In this document: one piece after another, positions 24,712 to 33,346 of the stretch
Layout of the letters: each line of letters starts with the position of its first letter
Position numbering within the stretch: the stretch's first letter is position 1
From: an uncultured Bacilli bacterium
GTDB lineage: Bacteria; Bacillota_I; Bacilli_A; RF39; UBA660
Length of the DNA: 42,121 nucleotides
Direction of reading: 5' to 3'
Assembly (NCBI GenBank): GCA_944359055.1
Contig: CALVSO010000012.1
Coordinates: 1 to 42,121 of the forward strand
The notes under the pieces: generated by a model
The model's database searches: none
What the model saw: the letters and a program-made list of their open reading frames with translations, nothing else
What the model was told of the DNA's origin: nothing
Position numbers and translations under genes: made by a program

Positions 24712-25920
24712 ATGGAACCTTTAGCGCATATTTTAAGACCAACTAAATTAGATGACATAGTTGGACAAAAACATTTAATTGGTGAAAATAAAATACTAAC
24801 TAATTTAGTTAAAAATAAAAAATTATTCTCAATGATTTTATATGGTAAACCTGGTATTGGGAAAACTAGTATTGCTACTGCCATTGTAAATGAATTAGGT
24901 TATAAATATATTTTATTAAACGCTGTTATAAATAATAAAAAAGATTTTGATGATGCTATAAATGAAGCTAAATATAATAGTGAATATATTATCATTATGG
25001 ATGAAATTCATAGATTAAATAAAGATAAACAAGATTTATTATTACCATATTTAGAAAATGGATTAATTACTTTAATAGGTATGACTACATCTAATCCATA
25101 TCATAAAATAAATCCGGCTATTAGAAGTAGATGTCAAATATTTGAATTAAAAGAACTAAATGACGAAGATATTAAAGAAGCTTTAAAAAAAGGTGTAAAC
25201 TATTTAGAAGATATTCAAATTGATGACGAAACAATCAATTATATTGTTAAATTGTCTGGTGGTGATTTAAGATTTGCTTATAATTTATTAGAAGTAGCTT
25301 ACTATTCTAGTAGTGATAAAATAGTAAATATTGAACATATTAAAAAAATAAATAGTAAACCGGTATTCTTTCATGATAAAAATGAAGATGGGCATTATGA
25401 TGTATTATCTGCTTTTCAAAAATCAATTAGAGGTAGTGATGTCAATGCAAGTTTACATTATTTAGCTAGATTAATTGAAGCAGAAGATCTAGATAGTATT
25501 TATAGACGAATGACAGTTATTGCTTATGAAGATATTGGACTTGCCAATCCTTCGATGGGACCTAAAGTAGATGCTTGTATTAATGCTTGTGAACGATTAG
25601 GATTACCTGAAGCAAGAATACCACTTGCTACAGTCGTAGTTGAACTTGCCCTATCTCCTAAATCAAATTCTGCTCATGTTGCTTTAGATAATGCTTTATT
25701 GGATATTAGAAATGGTAATATTGGTAATGTTCCTAGTCATATTAAAACTAATTCAAAAAATTATAAATATCCTCACGATTATCCTAATGCTTTTGTTAAA
25801 CAACAATACTTACCAGATAAAATTAAAAATAGAAAATATTATATTCCTAAAACAACAAGTAAATATGAAACTGCATTAAAAAATGTTTATGATAAATTAA
25901 ATAAATTGCAAGATGATTAA
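24712..25920 (+). CDS. rarA: Replication-associated recombination ATPase RarA
   Basis: RarA (MgsA) is an AAA+ ATPase that acts at stalled forks with SSB. The 402-residue product has Walker A YGKPGIGKTS, Walker B IIIMDEIHRL, sensor 1 IGMTTSNPYHK and the Arg finger AIRSRC, followed by the C-terminal tetramerisation region (FQKSIRGSDVNASLHYLARLIEAED and so on). GGTGATGTAA precedes the ATG. It is divergent from xerD, and its terminator is embedded in its own 3' end. Confidence 0.96.
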   Translation: MEPLAHILRPTKLDDIVGQKHLIGENKILTNLVKNKKLFSMILYGKPGIGKTSIATAIVNELGYKYILLNAVINNKKDFDDAINEAKYNSEYIIIMDEIHRLNKDKQDLLLPYLENGLITLIGMTTSNPYHKINPAIRSRCQIFELKELNDEDIKEALKKGVNYLEDIQIDDETINYIVKLSGGDLRFAYNLLEVAYYSSSDKIVNIEHIKKINSKPVFFHDKNEDGHYDVLSAFQKSIRGSDVNASLHYLARLIEAEDLDSIYRRMTVIAYEDIGLANPSMGPKVDACINACERLGLPEARIPLATVVVELALSPKSNSAHVALDNALLDIRNGNIGNVPSHIKTNSKNYKYPHDYPNAFVKQQYLPDKIKNRKYYIPKTTSKYETALKNVYDKLNKLQDD

Positions 25921-25933
25921 TCTTGCTTTTTTT
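25908..25933 (+). terminator. Intrinsic terminator overlapping the rarA stop codon
   Basis: GCAAGAT/ATCTTGC stem with loop GATTA and a seven-T run; the last rarA codons and the TAA lie inside it. Confidence 0.8.
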
Positions 25934-25957
25934 GTACATATTAATATTGGTGATTGT

Positions 25958-27334
25958 ATGAAAAAACAAAGTATTTGGATGAAAGATTATAAAAACAAAA
26001 TAAATAAATTAAACAAAGATATAGAATGTGATGTTTTAATAATTGGAGGCGGGATAACAGGGTTAACTATCGCTTATCATTTAATGAATAAAAACTTAAA
26101 AGTAGTTATAGTAGAAAAAAATCAAATAGGATGTGGAGCCACATCAAAATCAACTGCCAAAATAACCTATTTACAAGAATTAATATATACTAAATTAAAA
26201 GATAAGGCACTACCCTATTTAAAATATCAGTTACAAGCTATTAATATCATTAAAAATATAATAGAAAAAGAAAATATTGAATGTGATTTAGAACAAGTAG
26301 AATCATTTGTTTATGATAAAAATAAAGATAATTTAATAAAAGAAAAGAAAATATTAGAATCATTTAATATTAAAGTAAATATTAATGAAAATTCTATTTC
26401 AGTTAAAGATACTTATGTATTTCATCCAATTAAATATTTGTTAAAATTAAAAGAAATATTATTAAAAAATAATATTAAAATATATGAAAAGACAAATGTT
26501 ATTAAAATCCATGATTTTGTTTATACAGATAAATATAAAATAAAAGCTAAAAAAATCATTTTAGCTTGTCACTACCCTTTTTTCTTATTTCCATTATTAA
26601 TTCCAATTCATTGTTATTTAGAAAGATCTTATTTATGTAGTGTTAAAAATGTTAAAAACAAAAAAATATCTTCAATAACGTCTAAAATACCTACAATATC
26701 AATGCGATATTATAATGATAATTTAATTTATTTAAACGGTTCACATAAAATTACTAATAAATATAATGAAAATATAAATTTTAATAATTTAATTAAAGAA
26801 GCTAGTATTTACGGTGATATAGAATATATTTGGTCTAATCACGATATTATAACTACTGATCGTTTACCTATTATAGGTAAATTAAAAGATAATTTATTAA
26901 TTGGAACCGGTTATAATACATGGGGTATGACTAATGGTACAATAGCAGGCAAAATATTAAGTGATATTATTTTATATGATAAAGAATATGAGTTATTTTC
27001 TCCAAAAAGAAACTTAACATTCAAAATAAATAATATTAATAATTTATTGTTAACTTTTAAAACACTTGTTGAAAATAAATTAATACCTAATAAAAAATGG
27101 AATTCTAAAAATGTTATATTTACTAAAATTAATAATGACAATGTAGGTATTTATATTGATAAAGATAATAAAAAACATATAGTATATAATAAATGTCCTC
27201 ATTTAAAATGTAATTTATTATTTAATGATGTAGAATTAACCTGGGATTGTCCTTGTCATGGTTCAAGATTTGACATTGATGGTAATTGTATTATGGGACC
27301 AAGCTGTTATAATATAACATACAAAAAACAGTAA
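25958..27334 (+). CDS. FAD-dependent oxidoreductase with C-terminal Rieske domain (YhfW-like)
   Basis: The 458-residue product joins a DAO-type FAD oxidoreductase domain (dinucleotide motif VLIIGGGITGLT, about residues 25-36, and a C-terminal GTGYNTWGMTNG FAD contact) to a Rieske [2Fe-2S] domain whose ligands are CPH and CPCH near the C-terminus. This architecture is known from B. subtilis YhfW. The substrate is unknown. The ATG at 25958 follows TTGGTGATT; the upstream start at 25913 lies inside rarA and its terminator and is rejected. Confidence 0.9.
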   Translation: MKKQSIWMKDYKNKINKLNKDIECDVLIIGGGITGLTIAYHLMNKNLKVVIVEKNQIGCGATSKSTAKITYLQELIYTKLKDKALPYLKYQLQAINIIKNIIEKENIECDLEQVESFVYDKNKDNLIKEKKILESFNIKVNINENSISVKDTYVFHPIKYLLKLKEILLKNNIKIYEKTNVIKIHDFVYTDKYKIKAKKIILACHYPFFLFPLLIPIHCYLERSYLCSVKNVKNKKISSITSKIPTISMRYYNDNLIYLNGSHKITNKYNENINFNNLIKEASIYGDIEYIWSNHDIITTDRLPIIGKLKDNLLIGTGYNTWGMTNGTIAGKILSDIILYDKEYELFSPKRNLTFKINNINNLLLTFKTLVENKLIPNKKWNSKNVIFTKINNDNVGIYIDKDNKKHIVYNKCPHLKCNLLFNDVELTWDCPCHGSRFDIDGNCIMGPSCYNITYKKQ

Positions 27335-27350
27335 AATTTTACTGTTTTTT
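27323..27350. terminator. Bidirectional terminator between convergent genes
   Basis: Perfect palindrome AAAAAACAGTAAAA/TTTTACTGTTTTTT that contains the stop codons of both the oxidoreductase and the deacetylase genes. Confidence 0.8.
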
Positions 27351-28700
27351 CATACTGAAATATGATGTTGTTGTATCTAATTTAATACCTCTTAGTTGAG
27401 CCATTTCATTAATTGTTACAAAAGCATAACCTTGTTTTTGTAATTCTTCCATAGCAAGTAAAGCACCATCTACTGATGATTTATATATATCGTGAACTAA
27501 TACAATAGCTCCATCATGAGCATGTTCAATTATTTCTTGAGCCACTCTGTTTTTATCTTTATATTTCCAATCTAAAGGATCAATATTCCATAAAACAATA
27601 CTCATATTAGCAAGTTCTTTACCATGATCAGTTAAGTTACCATAAGGTGGTCTCAATAAAGTTGGACTCGTACCAATTACCTCTTTAATAGCTTCATTAG
27701 TTTTTTTAACTTCATCCATTAAAGCAACATCACTTAATAAATTTAAATTTCTATGATTATAAGTATGACTGCCAATAGCATTCCCTTCTAAATAAGCTCT
27801 TTTAATTGTTTCTTTATTACTATTCACCCTACTACCTAAAACAAAGAAAGTAACTTTAGCATCATATTTGTCTAAATTATCTAATAAATAATTAGTGTTA
27901 GTTTCACTAGGTCCATCATCAAAAGTAAAAGCAATTAATTTTTTATCTTGATATTTAGTTAAATCTCTTACTTCAGGAATGATACTTACAACTTCTTCTT
28001 CTTTACTTGTATTTCTGTATTCTTCTTTTAATAAATCGTTTATTTCTTCATAAGGTATAGTAATTTTTATTTCTCCATCTGTCCATGAAGCAATTTGATA
28101 AGGTGGGAATAATATTTCTAAACCTTCATCTTTAAAATTAAAATGTCTATAATTATCGATTGTTGGATCAGTTCCTCTTTTAACCCATAATTCATCAAAT
28201 ATTTTATCTTCTAATTTTAAAACATAATAATAAGCGATACTAGATAATTTTTTAAATGATTCTTCATCTTTAAAAAAATATTTTAAATCAACAAATTCTT
28301 TTGTTTTATTATCATAATATAAGCTTGTATCATCTCTAGTATAATGTGATCCACCTGTATAAGCAAATGTTAACATATAAACATGAGTAATATCTTTATA
28401 ATCATTTACATTAACGCTCAAATTAAAATCATATTTTGGTTGTTCAATATCCTCTACAACTTTAACATTATTAAGAAAATCATCCTTTTGTTTTTTTACA
28501 TATTCATCAATTTTTTTCTTTATTTCTTTATTTTCTACATCAGGATAATCTATTTTTAAATCATAATTATCTGTACTTTCTAATATATGTAATTCTTCTT
28601 TTTTATTTAATCCTTTTATTAAAAATATACCACTTATTAAAATAATTAAACTCAAACTTAAAACCAATATTTTACCTCTTCTATTTAAATGTCTTTTCAT
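27339..28700 (-). CDS. Membrane-anchored polysaccharide deacetylase (PgdA-like)
   Basis: The 453-residue product has a basic N-terminus and one signal-anchor helix (about 11-29), an RsiV/DUF3298-type domain (about 40-235, with FAYTGGSHY) and a C-terminal NodB deacetylase domain (about 250-435). NodB motifs are intact: TFDDGPS with catalytic Asp, HTYNH with metal His, RPPYG and LVHDIY. It probably deacetylates peptidoglycan GlcNAc outside the cell, giving lysozyme resistance, as pneumococcal PgdA does with the same layout. Confidence 0.92.
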   Translation of the reverse strand: MKRHLNRRGKILVLSLSLIILISGIFLIKGLNKKEELHILESTDNYDLKIDYPDVENKEIKKKIDEYVKKQKDDFLNNVKVVEDIEQPKYDFNLSVNVNDYKDITHVYMLTFAYTGGSHYTRDDTSLYYDNKTKEFVDLKYFFKDEESFKKLSSIAYYYVLKLEDKIFDELWVKRGTDPTIDNYRHFNFKDEGLEILFPPYQIASWTDGEIKITIPYEEINDLLKEEYRNTSKEEEVVSIIPEVRDLTKYQDKKLIAFTFDDGPSETNTNYLLDNLDKYDAKVTFFVLGSRVNSNKETIKRAYLEGNAIGSHTYNHRNLNLLSDVALMDEVKKTNEAIKEVIGTSPTLLRPPYGNLTDHGKELANMSIVLWNIDPLDWKYKDKNRVAQEIIEHAHDGAIVLVHDIYKSSVDGALLAMEELQKQGYAFVTINEMAQLRGIKLDTTTSYFSMKKQ

Positions 28701-28825
28701 ACGATACCTCCAACTACTTAATAATATGTCTTTCTAAATAATACTATTTCCTAGTATATCAAAAAAAAGAATATATTCAATATTCTTTTATAATTTATAT
28801 ATATTTTTACATTAAATTTGACAAT

Positions 28826-29221
28826 TTAGTTGAAAACTCTTTCTTTATATTTTTCTCTAATTAATAATTTTGATTTTGCATTTGTTTTAGTGCCATACAT
28901 ATGCTCAAATTCGCATAAAATTTCATTAATTCTTTTTAAATTATAAATGTTTAATTCTCTTTTTATATTCATATCAATCATTTCGCTTGTTATTAAATTA
29001 AAAGCTTTTAAATCAATTCCTTCTATTAAATGAAGATATGTATGGGCAGTATCACCACATAAAATAGCTCCATTGTCCATAGTTCTATGGCCACCTAATC
29101 TATTGGGTACAATCAAATGATGAAAAGTTAAAACTGAACCGGTTTGTAAAGAATAACCCATAAAATCATATCCTAATTCTCTTATATTAAATCTTTTAAT
29201 CATTAAATTTGTTACATCCAT
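28826..29221 (-). CDS. HNH-like endonuclease-fold protein
   Basis: The 131-residue product has a His-rich core, LTFHHLIVP followed by GGHRTMDNGAILCGDTAHTYLH, which fits the H-H...N...H pattern of HNH nucleases (residues about 32-64). The rest is helical. Such small proteins occur both in phages and as chromosomal genes of unknown role in Bacillota; no phage genes surround it. AAGGAGTATTTTGA precedes the ATG, and a 10-codon leader ORF with a terminator-like hairpin lies upstream, suggesting attenuation. Confidence 0.65.
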   Translation of the reverse strand: MDVTNLMIKRFNIRELGYDFMGYSLQTGSVLTFHHLIVPNRLGGHRTMDNGAILCGDTAHTYLHLIEGIDLKAFNLITSEMIDMNIKRELNIYNLKRINEILCEFEHMYGTKTNAKSKLLIREKYKERVFN

Positions 29222-29241
29222 TCAAAATACTCCTTACTCAC

Positions 29242-29272
29242 AAAAAAAGAGCGCAATAAATACATTGCCTCT
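29242..29272 (-). terminator. Terminator-like hairpin between leader ORF and HNH gene
   Basis: Minus-strand AGAG-GCAAT/ATTGC-(G)-CTCT stem followed by seven T residues, placed after the leader ORF stop codon and about 20 bp before the HNH-like gene. Confidence 0.65.
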
Positions 29273-29304
29273 TATTTTACAACTTTTAAAATTAATTTAT
29301 TCAT
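29272..29304 (-). CDS. Candidate 10-residue leader peptide
   Basis: The ORF encodes MNKLILKVVK. GGTGATATTT, the common ribosome binding site type of this genome, precedes the ATG. The stop codon abuts the terminator hairpin, so ribosome position could control whether the hairpin forms. It is short enough to occur by chance; the spacing is what supports it. Confidence 0.35.
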   Translation of the reverse strand: MNKLILKVVK

Positions 29305-29376
29305 AAATATCACCACTTAATCATTTTAAATGTTAAAATATGTTATTAAATTAATTTAAACAAACTAAAATTATTA

Positions 29377-29802
29377 TCAATTAATAAAATCAAATAAATT
29401 TAGTCCTATATTCTCATCATATTTTCTATCAACAGTTCCATCTATAATGTTTATAATCATTTCACATGTTGCACTAACAATAGCTTTATTTAGATGTCCA
29501 CCAAAAACTTCACCTTTGTCATTTCCTGCACTCATATGTAAATGAGAATAAAATTCACCATTCATTGTATTAATTGTTCCTGTCAATGAAACAATTTCAA
29601 AATCACCTTTAAATTCATTAGAATAATATTTTTTCTCTTTAGTTTTAAAAACTCCAACAGTAAATTCACCAACCGCACCTAAAGCATTAATATTTGCTAG
29701 CTTAATATTTTCTTTTATTGCTAATTCTTTTATTGTATTTAAAATTTCTTCTCCCTTATCTATTCTTAAGACAATAGTATTATTGAATTTTTTGTATTCC
29801 AT
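29377..29802 (-). CDS. PPC domain (DUF296) protein
   Basis: The 141-residue product is a single PPC/DUF296 domain, a trimeric fold found in bacterial proteins of unknown role and in plant AT-hook proteins. Signatures are NALGAVGEFTVGVF (about 39-52) and the His-rich HLHMSAGNDKGEVFGGHL (about 87-104), which may bind a metal. It lies 12 nt after the HTH regulator gene and is probably in the same autoregulated transcript. Function cannot be stated. Confidence 0.88.
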   Translation of the reverse strand: MEYKKFNNTIVLRIDKGEEILNTIKELAIKENIKLANINALGAVGEFTVGVFKTKEKKYYSNEFKGDFEIVSLTGTINTMNGEFYSHLHMSAGNDKGEVFGGHLNKAIVSATCEMIINIIDGTVDRKYDENIGLNLFDFIN

Positions 29803-29814
29803 GTAAATTCCTTT

Positions 29815-30585
29815 CTAATTAGTTACTTTTCTTGATTGAATTTCTGCAATTTTTTCAAATACTTCAGTAGCATTATTTTCATTTATTTCAGTATATCCTA
29901 ATTCTTTTAAAGCTTGAACTTTAACAGTATTTAATTCCATTGTTCTACTCATCTTTTCTTCTATTTTATGTTCAATTTGAGCTACAAATCTTTCATGAGA
30001 TGCAGCTAATTTAGTTTTAGAAGCTCCACCACCATTATACAATGAAAATGCTGAAAATAAAATACTTTCAAAAGTAAATTGTTGTTCTTCATCAAAAACA
30101 AATTCCATTGGTTTTGTAAAACCAGCAGCTTTAGATACATAACCTAAAATATATTTCAATTCTTTAGAATTATCAATTGATTGTAGATAATGATACAAAT
30201 ACAATAATGTGTAATATCCATCACTATCGTTTTCGTCTTCTACTTTTTCTTTTAATAATTCTATAATATCTTGTAATAATATTTTTTGCTTTTTACCTAA
30301 ACCATCTAATGCTAAATTATTTTCTCCCTCATTAGATTTCGCTAAAAAATTAAGTCTATCATCTACTTCATATATATAATCAGTAGTAATTTTTATTTTA
30401 TTAATTTCTTCAGCTGATTTTACTCCTAATAAATTTAATAATAATACTTTCTTATCTTTTGGCCATTTATTGATGTTATCTAGTTCTAAATAATTGTATA
30501 TCATTTGTCTAGATACTCCTAAAAATTTCGCTAATTTTACTTTAGATATGCCAAGTTCATGTAACAATTCGTTTAATTTATTCAT
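29815..30585 (-). CDS. HTH (XRE-type) transcriptional regulator
   Basis: The 256-residue product begins with a helix-turn-helix (about residues 3-55; LGISKVKLAKFLGVSRQMIYNYLE). A long helical C-terminal region of no recognised family follows, possibly for oligomerisation or ligand sensing. The ribosome binding site is AGGAGGGTT. A perfect inverted repeat overlaps the -10 of its own promoter, so it likely represses itself and the downstream PPC gene. Confidence 0.8.
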   Translation of the reverse strand: MNKLNELLHELGISKVKLAKFLGVSRQMIYNYLELDNINKWPKDKKVLLLNLLGVKSAEEINKIKITTDYIYEVDDRLNFLAKSNEGENNLALDGLGKKQKILLQDIIELLKEKVEDENDSDGYYTLLYLYHYLQSIDNSKELKYILGYVSKAAGFTKPMEFVFDEEQQFTFESILFSAFSLYNGGGASKTKLAASHERFVAQIEHKIEEKMSRTMELNTVKVQALKELGYTEINENNATEVFEKIAEIQSRKVTN

Positions 30586-30600
30586 TTTGTTAACCCTCCT

Positions 30601-30634
30601 ACAATAATTTTACCACATTATTGTCAATTGTCAA
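30601..30634 (-). promoter_or_regulatory. Promoter with palindromic operator for the HTH regulator
   Basis: Minus-strand -35 TTGACA (30629-30634; a second TTGACA at 30622-30627) and -10 TAAAAT (30607-30612) with a 16-bp spacer. ACAATAAT/ATTATTGT arms (30601-30608 and 30617-30624, 8-bp spacer) bracket the -10, a typical repressor site. Confidence 0.65.
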
Positions 30635-30663
30635 GCGTAAAGTAAAAGTATATGAAAAAAACT

Positions 30664-31764
30664 TTAGAGATACCAAAGTTTTTCATTATTCTTTCTTACT
30701 TCTTTAATTATGCCACCGCCTAAGCATTGTTCGCCTAAATAAAATACACAAGCTTGACCTGGCGTTACAGATTTAATTTTTTGTGGATATTTGACTAAAA
30801 TATGATTATCAATAAACTCTAATTCAACATCATTATCAGGTTGTCGATATCTAAATTTAGCTGTACATTTACTAACATTTTCATCACCTAACCAATTAAT
30901 ATCAGTAACGATACATGAATCACTATATAAATATTCACTATTACCTAAAGATATATATAAAATATTTTTATTTAAATCCTTACCAACTACAAACATTCGA
31001 TCTTCATAACCGCCAATATTTAACCCTCTTCTTTGACCAATTGTATAATACATTAATCCAATGTGTTTACCTATAACTTCATTAGTTTCAATATTAACGA
31101 TGTCACCTGGAGTATTAGGTAGATAGTTTTCCAAAAATTTAGTAATATTTCTTTCACCGATAAAACAAATACCAGTTGAATCTTTTTTATTAGCAGTAAT
31201 CAAATCATATTTATTAGCAATTTCTCTTACTTCTTTTTTATTTAAATGTCCAACAGGAAATAATACATTTTTTAATTGTTCTTTAGATACTTGAGATAAA
31301 AAATAAGTTTGATCTTTATTATCATCTACTCCTCTTAATAATTTACCATCAACCATTCTCGCATAATGACCAGTAGCAATATAATCAGCTCCTAATTTAA
31401 TTGCTTCTTTAGCAAACATATCAAATTTAATATATTTATTACACATTATGTCAGGATTAGGAGTTCTTCCTTTTTTTAATTCATCTAAAAAATAAGTAAA
31501 TACATAATCCCAATATTCTTTAACAAAATCTACTCTATGTAATGGAATACCTATTTTTTTACAAACTTCTATAGCATCGTTATAATCCTGTTCTTGAGGA
31601 CAAATATTATTATTTAATGTTGGGTTACCTAAAATATCATTATTTAAAGAAGCATCCCAATTGCGCATAAATAATCCTATTACTTCATAACCTTGTTCTT
31701 TAAGTAAGATAGCAGCTACACTACTATCAACACCACCAGACATACCAACTACAACTTTTTTCAT
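30664..31764 (-). CDS. mnmA: tRNA-uridine 2-sulfurtransferase MnmA
   Basis: MnmA puts sulfur on U34 of tRNA-Lys, -Glu and -Gln. The 366-residue product carries the PP-loop SGGVDSS (residues 9-15), the catalytic Cys in [11 protein letters not shown] and the second catalytic Cys in [10 protein letters not shown], the latter receiving the persulfide. The central and C-terminal domains are complete ([21 protein letters not shown]). It follows the CxxC-containing small gene by 11 nt and is likely in its operon. The sulfur donor would be a cysteine desulfurase such as SufS or an unlinked one. Confidence 0.97.
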   Translation of the reverse strand: MKKVVVGMSGGVDSSVAAILLKEQGYEVIGLFMRNWDASLNNDILGNPTLNNNICPQEQDYNDAIEVCKKIGIPLHRVDFVKEYWDYVFTYFLDELKKGRTPNPDIMCNKYIKFDMFAKEAIKLGADYIATGHYARMVDGKLLRGVDDNKDQTYFLSQVSKEQLKNVLFPVGHLNKKEVREIANKYDLITANKKDSTGICFIGERNITKFLENYLPNTPGDIVNIETNEVIGKHIGLMYYTIGQRRGLNIGGYEDRMFVVGKDLNKNILYISLGNSEYLYSDSCIVTDINWLGDENVSKCTAKFRYRQPDNDVELEFIDNHILVKYPQKIKSVTPGQACVFYLGEQCLGGGIIKEVRKNNEKLWYL

Positions 31765-31775
31765 ACTTATCTCTC

Positions 31776-32162
31776 CTATTTTATTTTTTTAAAAAGGCGT
31801 TTTTGGAAACTAGTAAAAGGATTTGTATCAGCTAAATATTTTTTTATTTCAGGTTCTAACAAACGAAACAATGTAACAATATCAATATTTTGTCTATTTA
31901 TATATACATTAGAAATTTTTCTTAGTAAAAATGGTACTACATAATTATAATGTGGCGTTAAAGATCCTATTTGATATATTATGTAACGATCATCTATATA
32001 ATTATTATTAGGATTAATAATTTCTTTACCACATATTGCGCAGGTATATTTTTCACCATACATTCCTTCATCTACAGCATCACCATATAAAATTTGATGA
32101 ACACAATTTTCTTCTGTTAAAGTGCCATTTAAATATTTATGATGATTAAAAAGTAAACTCAT
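31776..32162 (-). CDS. Hypothetical protein with CxxC pair, 128 residues
   Basis: No family is recognised. The protein contains CAIC (about residues 41-44) and two upstream His/Cys positions that could form a small zinc site, but a full zinc ribbon is not evident. No membrane segment is present. GAGGTGGTAAT precedes the start, and mnmA follows 11 nt after its stop, so a shared transcript is likely. Confidence 0.6.
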   Translation of the reverse strand: MSLLFNHHKYLNGTLTEENCVHQILYGDAVDEGMYGEKYTCAICGKEIINPNNNYIDDRYIIYQIGSLTPHYNYVVPFLLRKISNVYINRQNIDIVTLFRLLEPEIKKYLADTNPFTSFQKRLFKKIK

Positions 32163-32186
32163 ATTACCACCTCGGGCTATATTATA

Positions 32187-32798
32187 TCACATAATGAAAG
32201 GAATTAAAAGTTTTATTAGCCTTGGCATTAAATAAGTATCATATAAATTCATTAATATAACAACACTTAAAACAATTAATAAAATTTTAAAATACTTATT
32301 CATAATCAATTTAAAATCAATAGATTTCTTTTTTAATATTGCATATATCATTTTAAAAGTAAAACTCATTGAATACATCATTAACAATAATAAAAATAAT
32401 AAACTAATCACTTGACCTGGAAATACATATACTAAACTTACTAATATTCCTTTTGCTTTAAAAGTAGTTAAAACAGCACCAACACTAAAACCTAAAATAA
32501 AACATTTAGTGAAAAACATAATAATTATAATAGGTAATCCAATAACAGAAATACCTAACAACCATATTAATATTACATAGCTAATATTGGTGATTATATT
32601 ATTTTTTAGAGCAAATAAATAATCTAATTTATTATTATTTATATTATCAATAAACTCATTTAAATGATTAATCACTAATTCTTTATCAGAACTATTTAAA
32701 ATTGTTGTGAAAATAGATCCAGCGATTATTCCCATCAACATTAATACGAATAAAAACACGAATATTTTTTTATTTATTTTTATTTTTAGTTTGTCCAT
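32187..32798 (-). CDS. spoIIM: Stage II sporulation protein M homologue
   Basis: The 203-residue product has five predicted membrane helices and the SpoIIM family layout, with the conserved NNIITNISYVILIW segment after the first loop and LVYVFPGQVISL in the middle. In endospore formers SpoIIM works with SpoIID and SpoIIP in engulfment; homologues also occur in non-sporulating bacteria with unknown roles. No other engulfment gene is nearby. It lies just upstream of the CxxC gene and mnmA, on the same strand. Confidence 0.85.
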   Translation of the reverse strand: MDKLKIKINKKIFVFLFVLMLMGIIAGSIFTTILNSSDKELVINHLNEFIDNINNNKLDYLFALKNNIITNISYVILIWLLGISVIGLPIIIIMFFTKCFILGFSVGAVLTTFKAKGILVSLVYVFPGQVISLLFLLLLMMYSMSFTFKMIYAILKKKSIDFKLIMNKYFKILLIVLSVVILMNLYDTYLMPRLIKLLIPFIM

Positions 32799-32884
32799 AT
32801 TTTCACCTATTTAAAGATATTAAAATTAAATAAAAATATTCCTTTTTTACAAAAAATATAGTATAATTAATAAAGGTGATTAAG

Positions 32885-32974
32885 GTGAACAACGAAAAAG
32901 TAGGAAAAATAATGGCTATTGTTATGTTAGCAATTATGTTAATATCAACAATAGCGTCATTGGTATTAATTTAA
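32885..32974 (+). CDS. Small membrane protein, 29 residues
   Basis: A GTG-started ORF begins MNNEKVGKIMAIVMLAIM and ends SLVLI; it is a short polar start followed by one transmembrane helix. AAAGGTGATTAA lies just upstream, a TATAAT is visible about 20 bp further up, and a strong terminator follows directly. Short single-helix proteins of this kind occur widely in Bacillota, often without name. A toxin-like role cannot be excluded, but no antisense promoter was seen. Confidence 0.55.
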   Translation: MNNEKVGKIMAIVMLAIMLISTIASLVLI

Positions 32975-32995
32975 AAAGAGGTTAAACCTCTTTTT
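32973..32995. terminator. Bidirectional terminator
   Basis: AAAAAGAGGT/ACCTCTTTTT stem between the 29-residue ORF and the convergent HipA-N-like gene. Confidence 0.8.
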
Positions 32996-32998
32996 ATT

Positions 32999-33346
32999 TT
33001 AAAATAATTTGTTATATTTTTCTTCACTTATAATTCTAAAATTATCACTATTTCTAATAGAATCTCTATAAACTAAATAATTCAATTTGTTGTTCTCTTT
33101 TTTTAAATCAAATTTATGACTATTAAATTCACCTTTTAATATTCTTTGTTCAAAAAAATCAGGTAAAGTATCAAAATATAACACATCGTGTGTATAAGGA
33201 AATGGTAAAAAACATCCTTGTTCAATTGCATTTAATGCATCAGACAAATATTTAAATGAGTATTTGTCATCTAATTGTTTTAAAACACCTATTGGGATTA
33301 ATTTGTTTGATTCATAAGATTCCCATAATAAATATACTTCGTTCAT
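32999..33346 (-). CDS. HipA N-terminal-domain-like protein (HipS-like)
   Basis: The 115-residue product resembles the stand-alone HipA N-terminal subdomain: a strand pair with IPIGVLKQLDDKYSFKYL, then CFLPFPYTHDVLYF and PDFFEQRILKG. In HipBST systems the small HipS protein of this kind inhibits the HipT kinase. Here it overlaps the end of the kinase gene by 4 nt (ATGA), so the two are translated together. Order is kinase first, the reverse of hipS-hipT. No HipB-type HTH gene is adjacent. Confidence 0.65.
   Translation of the reverse strand: MNEVYLLWESYESNKLIPIGVLKQLDDKYSFKYLSDALNAIEQGCFLPFPYTHDVLYFDTLPDFFEQRILKGEFNSHKFDLKKENNKLNYLVYRDSIRNSDNFRIISEEKYNKLF

Noticed and set aside
24645..24884. 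79-codon minus-strand ORF over the start of rarA
   Set aside because: It covers the Walker A region of rarA in antisense and shows no own motifs or start signals.
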